DNA of 64,000 nt. Source: Vibrio rhodolitus (GTDB lineage: Bacteria; Pseudomonadota; Gammaproteobacteria; Enterobacterales; Vibrionaceae). The DNA lies in assembly GCF_003350325.1 (NCBI RefSeq), contig NZ_QLYZ01000022.1, forward strand, positions 1 through 64,000, read 5' to 3'. Under the pieces are notes generated by a model, which worked only from the letters and a program-made list of their open reading frames with translations, ran no database searches and was not told where the DNA came from. Both the position numbers and the translations under genes were made by a program. Numbering within the stretch: position 1 is the stretch's first letter; every line of letters starts with the position of its first letter. Shown piece after piece: positions 1-8,731 of the stretch.

Positions 1-2
1 GC

Positions 3-206
3 TACCAGAATGCGTTAGCAGAGAGAGTCAATGGGATACTAAAACAAGAGTTCCTACTCAATAGATGTCAAGACATCAAAGAGCTCAACCAACTAGTAAA
101 AGAGTCTATTAGTATCTATAACAATATGAGACCACATCTTAGCCTCGGGATGAAAACCCCAAATGAGGTTCATGAAAAAAGCCAGCTGCTAACGCAGTTG
201 GCTTAG
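3..206 (+). mobile_element. IS3-family transposase OrfB, C-terminal fragment (left part outside window)
   Basis: The open frame enters from the left edge and ends at TAG 204-206. Its translation (start YQNALAERVNGILKQEF, then NMRPHLSLGMKTP) matches the C-terminal end of the rve integrase catalytic domain of IS3-family OrfB transposases, including the conserved glutamate of the DDE triad in the NGILKQE segment and the YNxxRPH-type motif. The IS end lies just downstream. Only about 67 residues are visible, so whether the element is intact cannot be judged from this window. Confidence 0.85.
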
Positions 207-213
207 CATAAAA

Positions 214-239
214 CTGTCAACGTATTTTAGGACGAGACA
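214..239 (+). repeat. Probable right terminal inverted repeat of the IS3-family element
   Basis: Eight bases after the transposase stop the sequence reads CTGTCAACGTATTTTAGGAC and finishes in GAGACA, the usual TG...CA form of IS3-group ends (the reverse complement begins TGTCTCGTCC). The left end and the target duplication are outside the window, so the boundary at 239 is inferred from the family. Confidence 0.65.
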
Positions 240-240
240 G

Positions 241-1071
241 TCAATTTAACGTGAGTGGGTAAGTGAAAAAAACTAAGTGAATAAAGTTGAACGTGAAATG
301 TGCAAAGATTACTGCCCAGAGCCGCTGAGTCCAATGAAAAATTAACCCGTATCCAATACCAGCCAGAGTAGCGAAGATGACCAATAACAAGCCCCCGGAA
401 ATATGAGCAAGCCCAAATAGAGTGGCTGCAATTCCGATGCCCGCATTGATTCCCCATTTATCACATAGAAGTTGCTGCAAGTAACCACGAAATAGAGACT
501 CTTCAGCTACACACGTAAAAAACAGATTGTTGAATATAAATAGCCACCACCAACTTGGGAATGATAACTCAAATCTTAATGCGCCTAAGAAAACAGCTAT
601 AAAGAGAAGCGAAAATAAATAGCAGCTAGTGTAAGTGATTGCTTGGAAATGAATTTGTCCTCTTTTTCCAAGTAGGGAGGGATAAAAAAGTAGCAATATG
701 AAGAAAACTAAAGGTTTATCTAGATTTAAATACATCGAGAACGAAGTGCTTTGTGGACCAGAAGTAACTTGGTCGAGAACCAAAAAGTTTTGAATCCCTG
801 GTACGGAGTGAGTGAATAAAGCTACACAAAGTAAAATAATGAATGCATGAGCCACTATATTGTAGCGCTGAGGAAGTCGAGTTAGTCGCCAAGTAACTAA
901 GAATGCCGCCCCTAAACTAAGAGCGGAAATTGTAGTTAGTCGTTCAAGTAATATTGCTACGATTAAACTACAACCGAGTGCTATTAATGAAAGGTTTTTC
1001 TCGTTGTTGAAAGCAAAGCAAATAGCAATACCGAGTCCTAACCATATCAGATAGTCGTGATACAAAGGCAT
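241..1071 (-). CDS. CPBP-family intramembrane glutamic protease (CAAX protease-like)
   Basis: This 276-residue, strongly hydrophobic protein has about eight predicted membrane segments. The C-terminal third carries the CPBP/Abi signature: EESLFRGYLQQLL (EExxxR motif), then FGLAHISGG (FxxxH) and HFTFN (HxxxN), all expected in the membrane-embedded active site. Bacterial members process or protect membrane proteins or take part in bacteriocin immunity; the substrate here is unknown. Its stop codon TGA is only about two bases from the IS end, so the last few residues (YPLTLN) may have been altered by the insertion. It appears to be a single-gene unit. Confidence 0.8.
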   Translation of the reverse strand: MPLYHDYLIWLGLGIAICFAFNNEKNLSLIALGCSLIVAILLERLTTISALSLGAAFLVTWRLTRLPQRYNIVAHAFIILLCVALFTHSVPGIQNFLVLDQVTSGPQSTSFSMYLNLDKPLVFFILLLFYPSLLGKRGQIHFQAITYTSCYLFSLLFIAVFLGALRFELSFPSWWWLFIFNNLFFTCVAEESLFRGYLQQLLCDKWGINAGIGIAATLFGLAHISGGLLLVIFATLAGIGYGLIFHWTQRLWAVIFAHFTFNFIHLVFFTYPLTLN

Positions 1072-1194
1072 AATGAGAAAATAATGAGTAGTAAGTAGGT
1101 TATGATGAGTCGAAATGAGTGACTCGACAAGGAAATATTATCTCTGTTTTTGTAGAAATATATTTAACGAACGAAGGTTCGTTATGGGGCAATA

Positions 1195-1217
1195 AAGCCG
1201 ACGTTTCACATCGGCTT
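1195..1217 (-). terminator. Possible terminator of ansA
   Basis: A 7-bp perfect stem (AAGCCGA / TCGGCTT) with a 9-base loop lies just after the ansA stop on the minus strand. The following T-tract is short (TTTATT), so termination may be weak. Confidence 0.5.
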
Positions 1218-1231
1218 AAAAAGGTTTTTGA

Positions 1232-2248
1232 TTAAATACTCATTTCACCGCGCAGAATTTGCTGCATTTTTTCTTTTACTTGCTCATAGCCAAGGTCTTG
1301 GCTGAGTAAGTAATGCAGCTTTGCCAGCGCCGCTTCTGGCGTCATATCGTAGCCACTGATGACGCCAGCCTCAGCCAGCGCACAGCCTGTCGCGTAGCCG
1401 CCCATATTGACTTTACCCGCCAAGCATTGCGTGAGGTTGACCACGATAACGCCACGTTCAGACGCATCTTTTAGCTGGGCAAGCAATTCAGGGTTTTGCG
1501 GGGCATTGCCCACACCAAAGGTAAGCAAAATCATTGCATTAACTGGTTGCAGCAGCGTGTTTCGGATCACTTCATGTGAAATGCCCGGGTACATGGTAAT
1601 TACACCAATTGGCTGCGGCGTAATATCGTGTACCTTAAATTCGCCTTGCGGTACTTCACCGACTTTTACGTGGTTGCTGACTTGAATATTGATCCCTGCT
1701 TCGAGTAAAGGTGGCAAGTTCGGAGAGGTGAAGGCATTAAAGCCGTCAGCATGTGATTTAGTACTGCGATTACCGCGCATCAACTTATTGTTGAAAAATA
1801 GCGTCACTTCATTGATAGGGTAGTTTGCCGCAAGATGCAGTGCATTAAGCAAGTTAGCTTGACCATCAGAGCGCAGCTCAGCAAGTGGGATTTGTGAGCC
1901 AGTAATAATGACCGGCTTACCTAAGTTTTCCAGCATAAATGACAGCGCTGATGCGGTATACGCCATGGTGTCTGTACCATGTAAGATCACGAAACCGTCG
2001 TATTTATCATAGTTATCACGGATATCATCGGCGATCTGTTGCCAATCTGCAGGTGTCATATCGGAAGAGTCGATCAGTGGATCGTACTCGTGAATGGTGT
2101 ATTCCGGCATTTCAGAGCGGTGGAATTCAGGCATGCTTGCGAGCTGTTTTTCCATAAAACCAGCAACCGGTACGTAGCCGTGGTCATGGGATTTTTGCAT
2201 ACCAATAGTGCCGCCCGTGTAAGCGATATAGATGTGTTTTCTTGCCAT
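1232..2248 (-). CDS. ansA: L-asparaginase I (cytoplasmic type)
   Basis: This gene encodes a 338-residue enzyme that hydrolyses asparagine to aspartate and ammonia. It carries both asparaginase signatures: the N-terminal YTGGTIGM, with the catalytic Thr at residue 14, and HGTDTMAYTASALSFML around residue 90, which supplies the second Thr-Asp pair. There is no signal peptide, and length and sequence fit the low-affinity cytoplasmic AnsA of enterobacteria rather than periplasmic AnsB. In E. coli ansA also follows sppA, as here, but a strong hairpin separates the two genes in this window, so ansA probably has its own promoter in the short gap at 2249-2310. Confidence 0.95.
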   Translation of the reverse strand: MARKHIYIAYTGGTIGMQKSHDHGYVPVAGFMEKQLASMPEFHRSEMPEYTIHEYDPLIDSSDMTPADWQQIADDIRDNYDKYDGFVILHGTDTMAYTASALSFMLENLGKPVIITGSQIPLAELRSDGQANLLNALHLAANYPINEVTLFFNNKLMRGNRSTKSHADGFNAFTSPNLPPLLEAGINIQVSNHVKVGEVPQGEFKVHDITPQPIGVITMYPGISHEVIRNTLLQPVNAMILLTFGVGNAPQNPELLAQLKDASERGVIVVNLTQCLAGKVNMGGYATGCALAEAGVISGYDMTPEAALAKLHYLLSQDLGYEQVKEKMQQILRGEMSI

Positions 2249-2310
2249 TGCTCGAAACCAGTTTTGTTATAGGGGGAACAGAGCGAAGGATTATAACTAA
2301 ATATTAGCCA

Positions 2311-2345
2311 ATAAAAAGGGGCATGTGGATGAGACATGCCCCTTT
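2311..2345 (-). terminator. Terminator of sppA
   Basis: A 12-bp perfect stem (AAAGGGGCATGT, 2315-2326, pairing with 2334-2345) encloses a 7-base loop and is followed on the minus strand by a T-tract. It sits between the sppA stop and the ansA start, separating the two transcripts. Confidence 0.85.
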
Positions 2346-2391
2346 AGTGGTGATTTATGATTCTATGTAACTTAAATTAAGTCGTTCATTC

Positions 2392-4245
2392 TTATTGCAC
2401 TTGGCAATTCAAACAGAAGGTGTACTGACCTTTTGGATCGTTGAAACTGTTTAACAGTCCCATGTCTTGTGTGATCTGTTTGGCTGCTGGTTGCAATGCT
2501 GCTGGAATGAATGCTGAAATATCCAAACCTAGCGAAACACGCACTTGGTTCATAAAGTCTTGCAAGAACTGTTGAGCTGGTGTGAGTGGCTCTTCCACCC
2601 AATAGATGTTGTAACTCTCAAGTTCAGCCAATTCTGCTGCCAGCGCGATCGCATCGTCAAAGTCGCCCATTTTATCGACTAAGCCTAAGTTCATCGCATC
2701 TTGACCTGTCCAGACGCGACCTTCGGCAATGCCTTCCATTTTGTTGAGCGGAATGTCACGATTGCTGCTGACTAAATTAATAAAGCGGTTATAACCATGC
2801 TCAATGCCAAGCTGAATAGCATCAGCGGCTTTATCTGGAATGCCGGTTGTCATGCCAATGCCTGAGAGCGGTGAAGTACCAATGCCATCGGTATAAACGC
2901 CAATGTTGTTGAGCCCTTTTTCAAAGGTTGTGATGACACTAAAGATACCAATTGAACCGGTAATCGTGGTTGGCTGAGCAACAATTTTGTCCGCGCTCAT
3001 CGCAATCCAGTAACCGCCAGAGGCTGCGACGCTCGACATCGACACCACAACCGGTTTACCGGCTTGCTTGAGCGCTTCAATTTCATTACGGATCACTTCA
3101 GAGGCGAAAGCGCTGCCTCCTGGGCTATCTACGCGCAAAACCACTGCTTTTACTTTGTTGTCATTGTGAGCTTCACGTAGAAGTGACGCGACAGTGTCAC
3201 CACCAACTGCGCCACGTGGCTGACTACCGTCCATGATAGCGCCACTTGCGACCACGATTGCGACGTCGTTGTCGTTGAAGTTAAAGTTGGCTGGCATTGA
3301 TGAACGATATTCGTAGTAGTCAACGTAAGGGTAGCTATCATTGCCATCGCTACCGAACACCTCGATCATGGCTTGTCTAACTTGCTGGCGTGTAGCGAGC
3401 TCATCTACTAAGCCCAGTTTCTTCGACAATAGAGCTAGGTCGCCGTCAGCGCTTTTCACCAACTCAACGAATTCATCCATGCTCGGATTAAGTGTCTTGG
3501 CATCGATTGAGCGGTTGGTTGCCACGTCATCGACAAAAGCCCCCCACAGCTGTCCTAACCAACGAGAGGCAGATTCTTTCGCTTCGTCAGACATGTCGTT
3601 ACGAATAAACGGCTCAATGGCAGATTTGTAGGTGCCGACGCGAAAGACATGGGTGTTGATATCCAGTTTTTCTAGCAGGGTTTTGTAGTACATCGAGTAC
3701 GCACTGTAGCCCTTAATCAATACCGCGCCATCTGGTGCGAGGTAAATCTTGTCGGCATAGCTAGCGAGGTAGTACTGGCTTTGGTTGTAAAAATCACCAA
3801 CCGCGTAAACTGGTTTACCCGATGCTTTAAATTCATTAATTGCTTTAGCAATATAGCGCAGCTTGGTTAAGCTGGTTTCTGGCATATCGCGCAGGGCTAA
3901 TACAACGCCGGTAATGTTTTGGTCGTCTTTTGCATGTCGAATCGCCGCGACAATATCGTAAAGTACGTTTTCACGCGGTAGGTCTTGTCCAAACAGGGAG
4001 CCGGTTAAGGAATCCATCGGATTTTGGTAGGTGGATTGCTCTACGATAGGACCTGAAATATTGACGATCAAGGCTGATTTCTTAGGCTCTGGTGGGGTCA
4101 CACTAGACTCCACATTAGTGTAAGCAAAATAGATTAAGGCGATAAAAGCGAGAAACAGCAGATTAGCCAGTGCTACGCGAATAAAGGTAATTCCTTTCCA
4201 GATACCTTTAAAAAATAGTCCTATGTATTTAAATATGGTTTTCAT
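2392..4245 (-). CDS. sppA: Signal peptide peptidase SppA (protease IV, long form)
   Basis: SppA degrades cleaved signal peptides in the inner membrane. At 617 residues it matches the double-domain E. coli form. An N-terminal membrane anchor (GITFIRVALANLLFLAFIAL) precedes two tandem S49 peptidase domains. The general-base Lys is in GTYKSAIEPF in the first domain, and the nucleophile Ser is in SPGGSAFASE in the second, as in the E. coli Ser/Lys dyad. The ATG at 4245 was chosen because the reverse strand has GGAGA 7 bases before it; an upstream ATG at 4290 would add 15 unusual residues. A second S49 protease, SohB, is encoded at 52 kb. Confidence 0.95.
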   Translation of the reverse strand: MKTIFKYIGLFFKGIWKGITFIRVALANLLFLAFIALIYFAYTNVESSVTPPEPKKSALIVNISGPIVEQSTYQNPMDSLTGSLFGQDLPRENVLYDIVAAIRHAKDDQNITGVVLALRDMPETSLTKLRYIAKAINEFKASGKPVYAVGDFYNQSQYYLASYADKIYLAPDGAVLIKGYSAYSMYYKTLLEKLDINTHVFRVGTYKSAIEPFIRNDMSDEAKESASRWLGQLWGAFVDDVATNRSIDAKTLNPSMDEFVELVKSADGDLALLSKKLGLVDELATRQQVRQAMIEVFGSDGNDSYPYVDYYEYRSSMPANFNFNDNDVAIVVASGAIMDGSQPRGAVGGDTVASLLREAHNDNKVKAVVLRVDSPGGSAFASEVIRNEIEALKQAGKPVVVSMSSVAASGGYWIAMSADKIVAQPTTITGSIGIFSVITTFEKGLNNIGVYTDGIGTSPLSGIGMTTGIPDKAADAIQLGIEHGYNRFINLVSSNRDIPLNKMEGIAEGRVWTGQDAMNLGLVDKMGDFDDAIALAAELAELESYNIYWVEEPLTPAQQFLQDFMNQVRVSLGLDISAFIPAALQPAAKQITQDMGLLNSFNDPKGQYTFCLNCQVQ

Positions 4246-4454
4246 CTTGTCTCCGCTGTGATCCCCACAGGTCCTTATGATTAGCCCCACATCCTACTGA
4301 ATCTTAAAGGGTATCACCAGAGCCTTTGTCCGTATTCACAATTAAATTTAGTTAATAGCAGTATCAATTGCACGAATTGCTCTTTGTACGTCATAAAGTG
4401 AGTGATGTTGCAATTATGTAAACGCATGTTTGATTTTTGTGTTAACTAAGCATA

Positions 4455-4471
4455 ATCTGGTCAGACCACAA
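4455..4471 (+). promoter_or_regulatory. Candidate FadR operator upstream of fadH
   Basis: ATCTGGTCAGACCACAA contains the perfect palindrome TGGTCAGACCA (4458-4468), matching the FadR core TGGTNNGACCA known from E. coli fad operators. It ends 18 bases before the fadH start, a position suited to repression released by acyl-CoA. Confidence 0.8.
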
Positions 4472-4488
4472 TGAGAATAATGAGAGTG

Positions 4489-6501
4489 ATGTCCGCCATG
4501 TACCCAAACTTACTCAAACCTTTGGATTTAGGTTTTACCCAGTTAAAGAATCGTGTGCTGATGGGGTCAATGCATACAGGGCTAGAAGAAGACAAACAGG
4601 GGCTTGATAAGCTTGCTGCTTTTTACGCTGAGCGCGCGAAAGGCGGTGTTGGGCTTATTGTCACTGGGGGTTTTTCGCCTAATTTGCGCGGACGTCTCCA
4701 TCCTTTCAGTGCTGAGTTCAGTAAACCTAAACACGCCGCAGCGCACAAAGTGGTGACACAAGCTGTGCATGAGCACGGCAGTAAAATTGCTTTGCAACTC
4801 CTTCATGCTGGTCGCTACGCGATGCACCCATTTGCTCAGAGTGCCTCGGCGATTAAAGCGCCCATCGCGCGCTTTGCACCAAGTGAAATGAGCGTCAGAC
4901 AGATCAATAAAACCATTAAAGCGTTCTCTAACAGCGCATCGCTCGCTCAGCAAGCTGGTTATGATGGCGTTGAGGTCATGGGCTCGGAAGGCTATCTGAT
5001 TAATCAATTTATCTGTCAGCGTACCAACACCCGTTATGACGAGTGGGGTGGTAGCTATCAGAATCGTATTCGTTTACCACTTGAGATAGTCAAGGCAATA
5101 CGCCAAGAAGTAGGTGAAGAGTTTATCATCATCTTCCGCCTATCTATGCTCGATCTCGTTGAACAAGGCAGCACCTTTGATGAAGTGATTGAACTAGCAA
5201 AGCAGCTTGAGCAGGTTGGCGTAACGTTAATTAACACCGGTATTGGCTGGCATGAAGCGCGGATACCCACCATTGCTACGCAAGTACCGCGCGGCGCATT
5301 TACTTGGGTCACTGAGAAAGTGCGCCCACATGTCTCAATTCCAATTATCACCTGTAATCGCATCAATATGCCAGAAGAGGCAGAGCAGATCCTTGCCTCA
5401 GGGCAGGCGGATATGGTGTCGATGGCGCGTCCATTTTTAGCTGATCCACATTTTGTGATCAAAGCAGAGAAGCAGCAGTCTCGTTTGATTAATACCTGTA
5501 TCGGTTGTAATCAAGCATGTTTAGATAATGTCTTTAAAGGCAAAGCGGCGAGCTGTTTGGTTAACCCATATGCTTGTCGGGAAACGGAACTGTTAGAAAA
5601 GCCCGCTCATCAAAGCAAAAATATTGCGGTTGTAGGTGCAGGACCGGCGGGTCTTGCTTGTGCGACAACACTGGCAAGGCGTGGGCATCAGGTGGATCTG
5701 TTTGAACGTAACGACCGTATCGGTGGTCAGTTCCGCTTAGCGATGCAAATTCCGGGTAAAGAAGAGTTTCGTGAAACGATTCGTTATTTTGCCAACCAAA
5801 TTGACGAAACGGGCGTTAAATTACACCTTGAGACGGAAGCCAATTTCGATTTGCTCAGTGAATACGACGAAGTGATCATGGCATCTGGTGTCGAGCCGCG
5901 AAAAGTCGCGCTGCAAGGGAGCGAAGAATCGAGCAAAGTGATTGATTACCAGACGCTCATCAAAGAGAAAACTTACCTTGGCAATAAAGTCGCGATCGTT
6001 GGGGCTGGTGGGATCGGCGTTGATGTCGCGACCATGATCACCGAACCTGAAAACCAACAGCTTGATGATTGGCTGCATGAATGGGGCATTGATAAAGAGA
6101 TTGCTCATCCCGGTGGTCTATACCCTTACCCAGATTCAGCCAGTGACAAAGAAGTATGGGTACTGCAGCGTCGTAAAGGGCGAGTAGGTAAAGGTCCGGG
6201 CAAGACTACTGGTTGGATTCATAAACGCACACTGGAAAAACGCGGCGTTAATCTACTTGGCGGTGTGGAATACCAAGGCGTGACAGAGGAAGGATTACAA
6301 ATCAAATATGAGGGTGAGTCGACCACCATTCATGCCGACAGTATCGTGATTTGTGCCGGGCAAGTGTCAGTGCGACCGTTTGAAGAAAAATGGGTACAGT
6401 TAGGTGACAAGCTACACGTAATTGGTGGTGCAGATCATGCAGGTGAGCTGGATGCGGTACGCGCAATTCGACAAGGGGTCGAGCTGGGATTGAAATTGTA
6501 G
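4489..6501 (+). CDS. fadH: NADPH-dependent 2,4-dienoyl-CoA reductase
   Basis: FadH reduces 2,4-dienoyl-CoA esters so that unsaturated fatty acids can complete beta-oxidation. It has an N-terminal old-yellow-enzyme TIM barrel with FMN (LKNRVLMGSMHTGLEE, then INQFICQRTNTRYDEWGGS). A four-cysteine 4Fe-4S cluster follows in CIGCNQACLDN and the downstream ASCLVNPYAC, and the C-terminal half has FAD and NADPH Rossmann motifs (VVGAGPAGLACATTLARRG and VAIVGAGGIGVDVA). The start at 4489 (MSAMYPNLL) aligns with E. coli MSYPSLF; ATGs at 4471, 4480 and 4498 are alternatives. It forms a monocistronic unit behind the FadR site and gives 670 residues, close to E. coli's 672. Confidence 0.95.
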   Translation: MSAMYPNLLKPLDLGFTQLKNRVLMGSMHTGLEEDKQGLDKLAAFYAERAKGGVGLIVTGGFSPNLRGRLHPFSAEFSKPKHAAAHKVVTQAVHEHGSKIALQLLHAGRYAMHPFAQSASAIKAPIARFAPSEMSVRQINKTIKAFSNSASLAQQAGYDGVEVMGSEGYLINQFICQRTNTRYDEWGGSYQNRIRLPLEIVKAIRQEVGEEFIIIFRLSMLDLVEQGSTFDEVIELAKQLEQVGVTLINTGIGWHEARIPTIATQVPRGAFTWVTEKVRPHVSIPIITCNRINMPEEAEQILASGQADMVSMARPFLADPHFVIKAEKQQSRLINTCIGCNQACLDNVFKGKAASCLVNPYACRETELLEKPAHQSKNIAVVGAGPAGLACATTLARRGHQVDLFERNDRIGGQFRLAMQIPGKEEFRETIRYFANQIDETGVKLHLETEANFDLLSEYDEVIMASGVEPRKVALQGSEESSKVIDYQTLIKEKTYLGNKVAIVGAGGIGVDVATMITEPENQQLDDWLHEWGIDKEIAHPGGLYPYPDSASDKEVWVLQRRKGRVGKGPGKTTGWIHKRTLEKRGVNLLGGVEYQGVTEEGLQIKYEGESTTIHADSIVICAGQVSVRPFEEKWVQLGDKLHVIGGADHAGELDAVRAIRQGVELGLKL

Positions 6502-6529
6502 TGGTCTCATCTGCGCCTAGTGAAAAATT

Positions 6530-6557
6530 AATAGCCCTCCAAAGGCGGGCTATTTGC
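6530..6557 (+). terminator. Probable fadH terminator
   Basis: An 8-bp stem (AATAGCCC / GGGCTATT) with a 9-base loop lies 28 bases after the fadH stop. The T-tract is poor, so strength is uncertain. Confidence 0.5.
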
Positions 6558-6589
6558 TGTGTGGCAAAACACTTGATGCGAGCTTAGTG

Positions 6590-7171
6590 TTATTTCGCTA
6601 GCTCGTAGTTTTCTTGCATCTCTTGTGGCGCAATGCCGTACTCGTAATCAGCAAGGTAGCCATCTTTGTAAACCTTCATGCCTTTGTCATCCCAGCTCAC
6701 TTTGATCACAGCAGTTTTGCCATCGGTTGAGCCAAGCAGTTCGAGCATTTCAGCGTCGATCTTAATCGCCTTGATGGTCGCGATACGTTTGAAAGGTTTG
6801 AATTCAGTTGATGTAGGCAGCTCACCGTAAGTGCCTGTCCATACATCTTTAGGCACTAGCCATTGGTTGTAGACATCGCCTACGATTGGTTTATGCATAC
6901 TCGCTACCACGACATTGTCTGTCATGACGTTGTTGGTCTCTAGTGAGTAGCCGCCTTTACCATCAGAAACATAAGTCGGGAATTGTTGACCCAGTTCTTC
7001 TTGTTTTGGCAAGCGACCCAGTGTTGGCGCTTTTTTTACGTACAGCTCAGCTGAGTCAAACTGCTGCATGATTTGTGGGATTTTTTGAAACTCAACAGGA
7101 TCGGCAGCCGATGCGAAAGTTGGGAAAGAAAGCGCGGCTGAGATTGCAGCCAATAGCAATGTTTTTTTCAT
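6590..7171 (-). CDS. Secreted (periplasmic) protein of unknown function
   Basis: The product is 193 residues with a clear Sec signal peptide (MKKTLLLAAISAALSFPTFASA, cleavage expected after ASA). The mature part is rich in Lys, Glu and aromatic residues, has no cysteines and shows no lipobox or membrane segment, suggesting a soluble periplasmic protein. No enzyme motif was recognised. It is transcribed alone, between fadH and purU, and its leader contains a perfect hairpin at 7200-7220. The ribosome binding site is weak (a short GAG about 9 bases before ATG). Confidence 0.75.
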   Translation of the reverse strand: MKKTLLLAAISAALSFPTFASAADPVEFQKIPQIMQQFDSAELYVKKAPTLGRLPKQEELGQQFPTYVSDGKGGYSLETNNVMTDNVVVASMHKPIVGDVYNQWLVPKDVWTGTYGELPTSTEFKPFKRIATIKAIKIDAEMLELLGSTDGKTAVIKVSWDDKGMKVYKDGYLADYEYGIAPQEMQENYELAK

Positions 7172-7199
7172 TTTTGTAGCTCGTTATTGTCGTTAATTG

Positions 7200-7220
7200 A
7201 ACTTGGCTATTCGCCAAGTT
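7200..7220 (-). promoter_or_regulatory. Hairpin in the leader of the secreted protein gene
   Basis: A perfect 8-bp stem (AACTTGGC / GCCAAGTT) with a 5-base loop lies about 28 bases before the start codon at 7171. There is no T-run, so it is not a normal terminator; it could be an operator palindrome or an mRNA 5' structure. Confidence 0.45.
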
Positions 7221-7352
7221 ATGCCAGTTTATCGCCGCAAATATAGCGTGCGATTCGTTTGTCTCACAGATGAGATTGGCATCACGAGCGGCAATAATAG
7301 GCACAGAACGCAATCGTTTCACTAACTAAATGCAATTATTTCTCTTGAGATG

Positions 7353-7384
7353 GAAAAAAGCTGATCCCGAATCGGAATCAGCTA
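7353..7384 (-). terminator. Terminator of purU
   Basis: On the minus strand AGCTGATTCC pairs with GGGATCAGCT, apart from one mismatched inner position, and is followed by a run of T (complement of the A-tract at 7353-7358). It lies 20 bases downstream of the purU stop. Confidence 0.75.
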
Positions 7385-7403
7385 AGAGAGCAGAATGTTG
7401 AGC

Positions 7404-8237
7404 TTAAAGAATGACGGTTTTATTACCGTAGACAAATACGTGGTCGTTAACCACTTTATTGAGCGCTTTACTCAAAACATTTTTCTCTACGTCACGTCCG
7501 GCTTGCGCCATGTCTTTAGCAGTAAAAGTGTGGTCTACCGGAATGACATCTTGCTTGATGATTGGTCCTTCATCTAAATCATTAGTGACAAAGTGCGCGG
7601 TCGCACCAATGATTTTTACCCCACGATCAAACGCTTGTTGATAAGGTTTTGCACCGATGAAGGCAGGCAAGAAGCTGTGGTGAATATTGATGATCTTATG
7701 ATGGTATTTTTCAACAAAGCCTGGTGTTAGCACGCGCATATATTTTGCCAGCACTAAATAATCCGCTTGATATTGGTCGATAACGTTCAGCATGGCTTGC
7801 TCATGTTCTTCACGGGACAAATCTTCGTGGCTAACATGGTGATAAGGAATATCAAATTTCTCGGTCAGACCTTGTAGCGTATCGTAGTTGCCAACCACTG
7901 CTGCAATCTCAATATCAAGGCTGCCATCATAGGTCTTCATCAGAATGTCACCTAAGCAGTGCGCTTCTTTAGTGACGAGAATCACCACGCGCTTACGGCT
8001 TGAATCAACCAGTTTACGTCGAGCACCGCTTGGTAGCGCCTGATCCAAATCAGCGAGGAAGGTATGATCGTTGAAATAGCCTTCCAACTCGGTACGCATA
8101 AAAAAGTGACCACTTGAGTTATCCACATATTCGCTGTTATGGATAATGTTGAGTTGGTGCTTGTAACAGATATTGGTAATTTTTGAGATGAGTCCTGGCG
8201 CGTCGCTACAGTGCGTCAGCAGTGTTTTCTTTTCCAT
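7404..8237 (-). CDS. purU: Formyltetrahydrofolate deformylase
   Basis: PurU hydrolyses 10-formyl-THF to formate and THF, feeding PurT and balancing the one-carbon pool. The protein has an N-terminal ACT domain (LLTHCSDAPGLISKITNICY) for methionine/glycine sensing. The C-terminal formyltransferase-like catalytic domain carries the motif HHSFLPAFIGAKPY and the segment GATAHFVTNDLDEGPII with the catalytic His and Asp. At 277 residues it is close to E. coli's 280. The start at 8237 is preceded by GGAAG on the minus strand; a longer frame to 8318 has no suitable ribosome site and adds residues unlike the family. Confidence 0.95.
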   Translation of the reverse strand: MEKKTLLTHCSDAPGLISKITNICYKHQLNIIHNSEYVDNSSGHFFMRTELEGYFNDHTFLADLDQALPSGARRKLVDSSRKRVVILVTKEAHCLGDILMKTYDGSLDIEIAAVVGNYDTLQGLTEKFDIPYHHVSHEDLSREEHEQAMLNVIDQYQADYLVLAKYMRVLTPGFVEKYHHKIINIHHSFLPAFIGAKPYQQAFDRGVKIIGATAHFVTNDLDEGPIIKQDVIPVDHTFTAKDMAQAGRDVEKNVLSKALNKVVNDHVFVYGNKTVIL

Positions 8238-8433
8238 TTCGTATCTACTTCCGTGAATTATTTTTTTCGTATTCTGAAATTTTTCGGGGCTTCTGAAGGG
8301 TGACTTAACCCGCAACAATCGGCTAACAATTAAACTAATATCGAATTGTATTCAACCAGTAATCTACTTAAAACAGAGTCGGTTAGCTAGTGTTGAAGTT
8401 TCTTTTCTCATTGAGCGTCTTAAGGTGGTTGTT

Positions 8434-8634
8434 ATGGATAAAGAATTATTAGCCCGTAAACTATACAGCGAACGAGTGACGAGCCTACTTGGTGACTGTC
8501 AAATCGACGAATCCATCCTGACCGAAAAGTGGGAATCAAAAGCCTCTCCGAGTGAAGCGGCAAGAGCCATTATTGATAGCCAAAATGAATTTGAAGGACC
8601 AGCATGGCTTTCTCGTTATCTGCAAAAACGTTAA
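8434..8634 (+). CDS. Small conserved-type protein of unknown function
   Basis: This 66-residue acidic/basic soluble protein (starts MDKELLARKLYSERV, ends WLSRYLQKR) has no signal peptide, cysteine pair or membrane segment. A good ribosome site (AAGGTGG) precedes the ATG at 8434, a nearer fit than the upstream GTG-like start at 8425. A strong terminator follows immediately, so it is a genuine single-gene transcript even though I do not recognise a family. The predicted content is mostly helical. Confidence 0.65.
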   Translation: MDKELLARKLYSERVTSLLGDCQIDESILTEKWESKASPSEAARAIIDSQNEFEGPAWLSRYLQKR

Positions 8635-8658
8635 GTTAAATTCATCAATCGAATTCTA

Positions 8659-8686
8659 ACGCGACTCTTCGGAGTCGCGTTTTTTT
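8659..8686 (+). terminator. Rho-independent terminator
   Basis: A 9-bp perfect stem (ACGCGACTC / GAGTCGCGT) with a short TTCG-type loop is followed by seven T. It ends the small gene at 8434 and insulates yoaA. Confidence 0.9.
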
Positions 8687-8731
8687 CGCTAACAAGAGTA
8701 TAATTACTCTTTTGCTCAACTTCGCACTTCC

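Noticed and set aside
227..457. A 76-codon frame overlapping the IS end and CPBP gene on the minus strand
   Set aside because: It overlaps the CPBP gene in another frame and has no recognisable protein features or ribosome site.
1167..1184. Inverted repeat AACGAAC / GTTCGTT downstream of the CPBP gene start region
   Set aside because: Short, with no T-run and no gene it could clearly serve; left unannotated.
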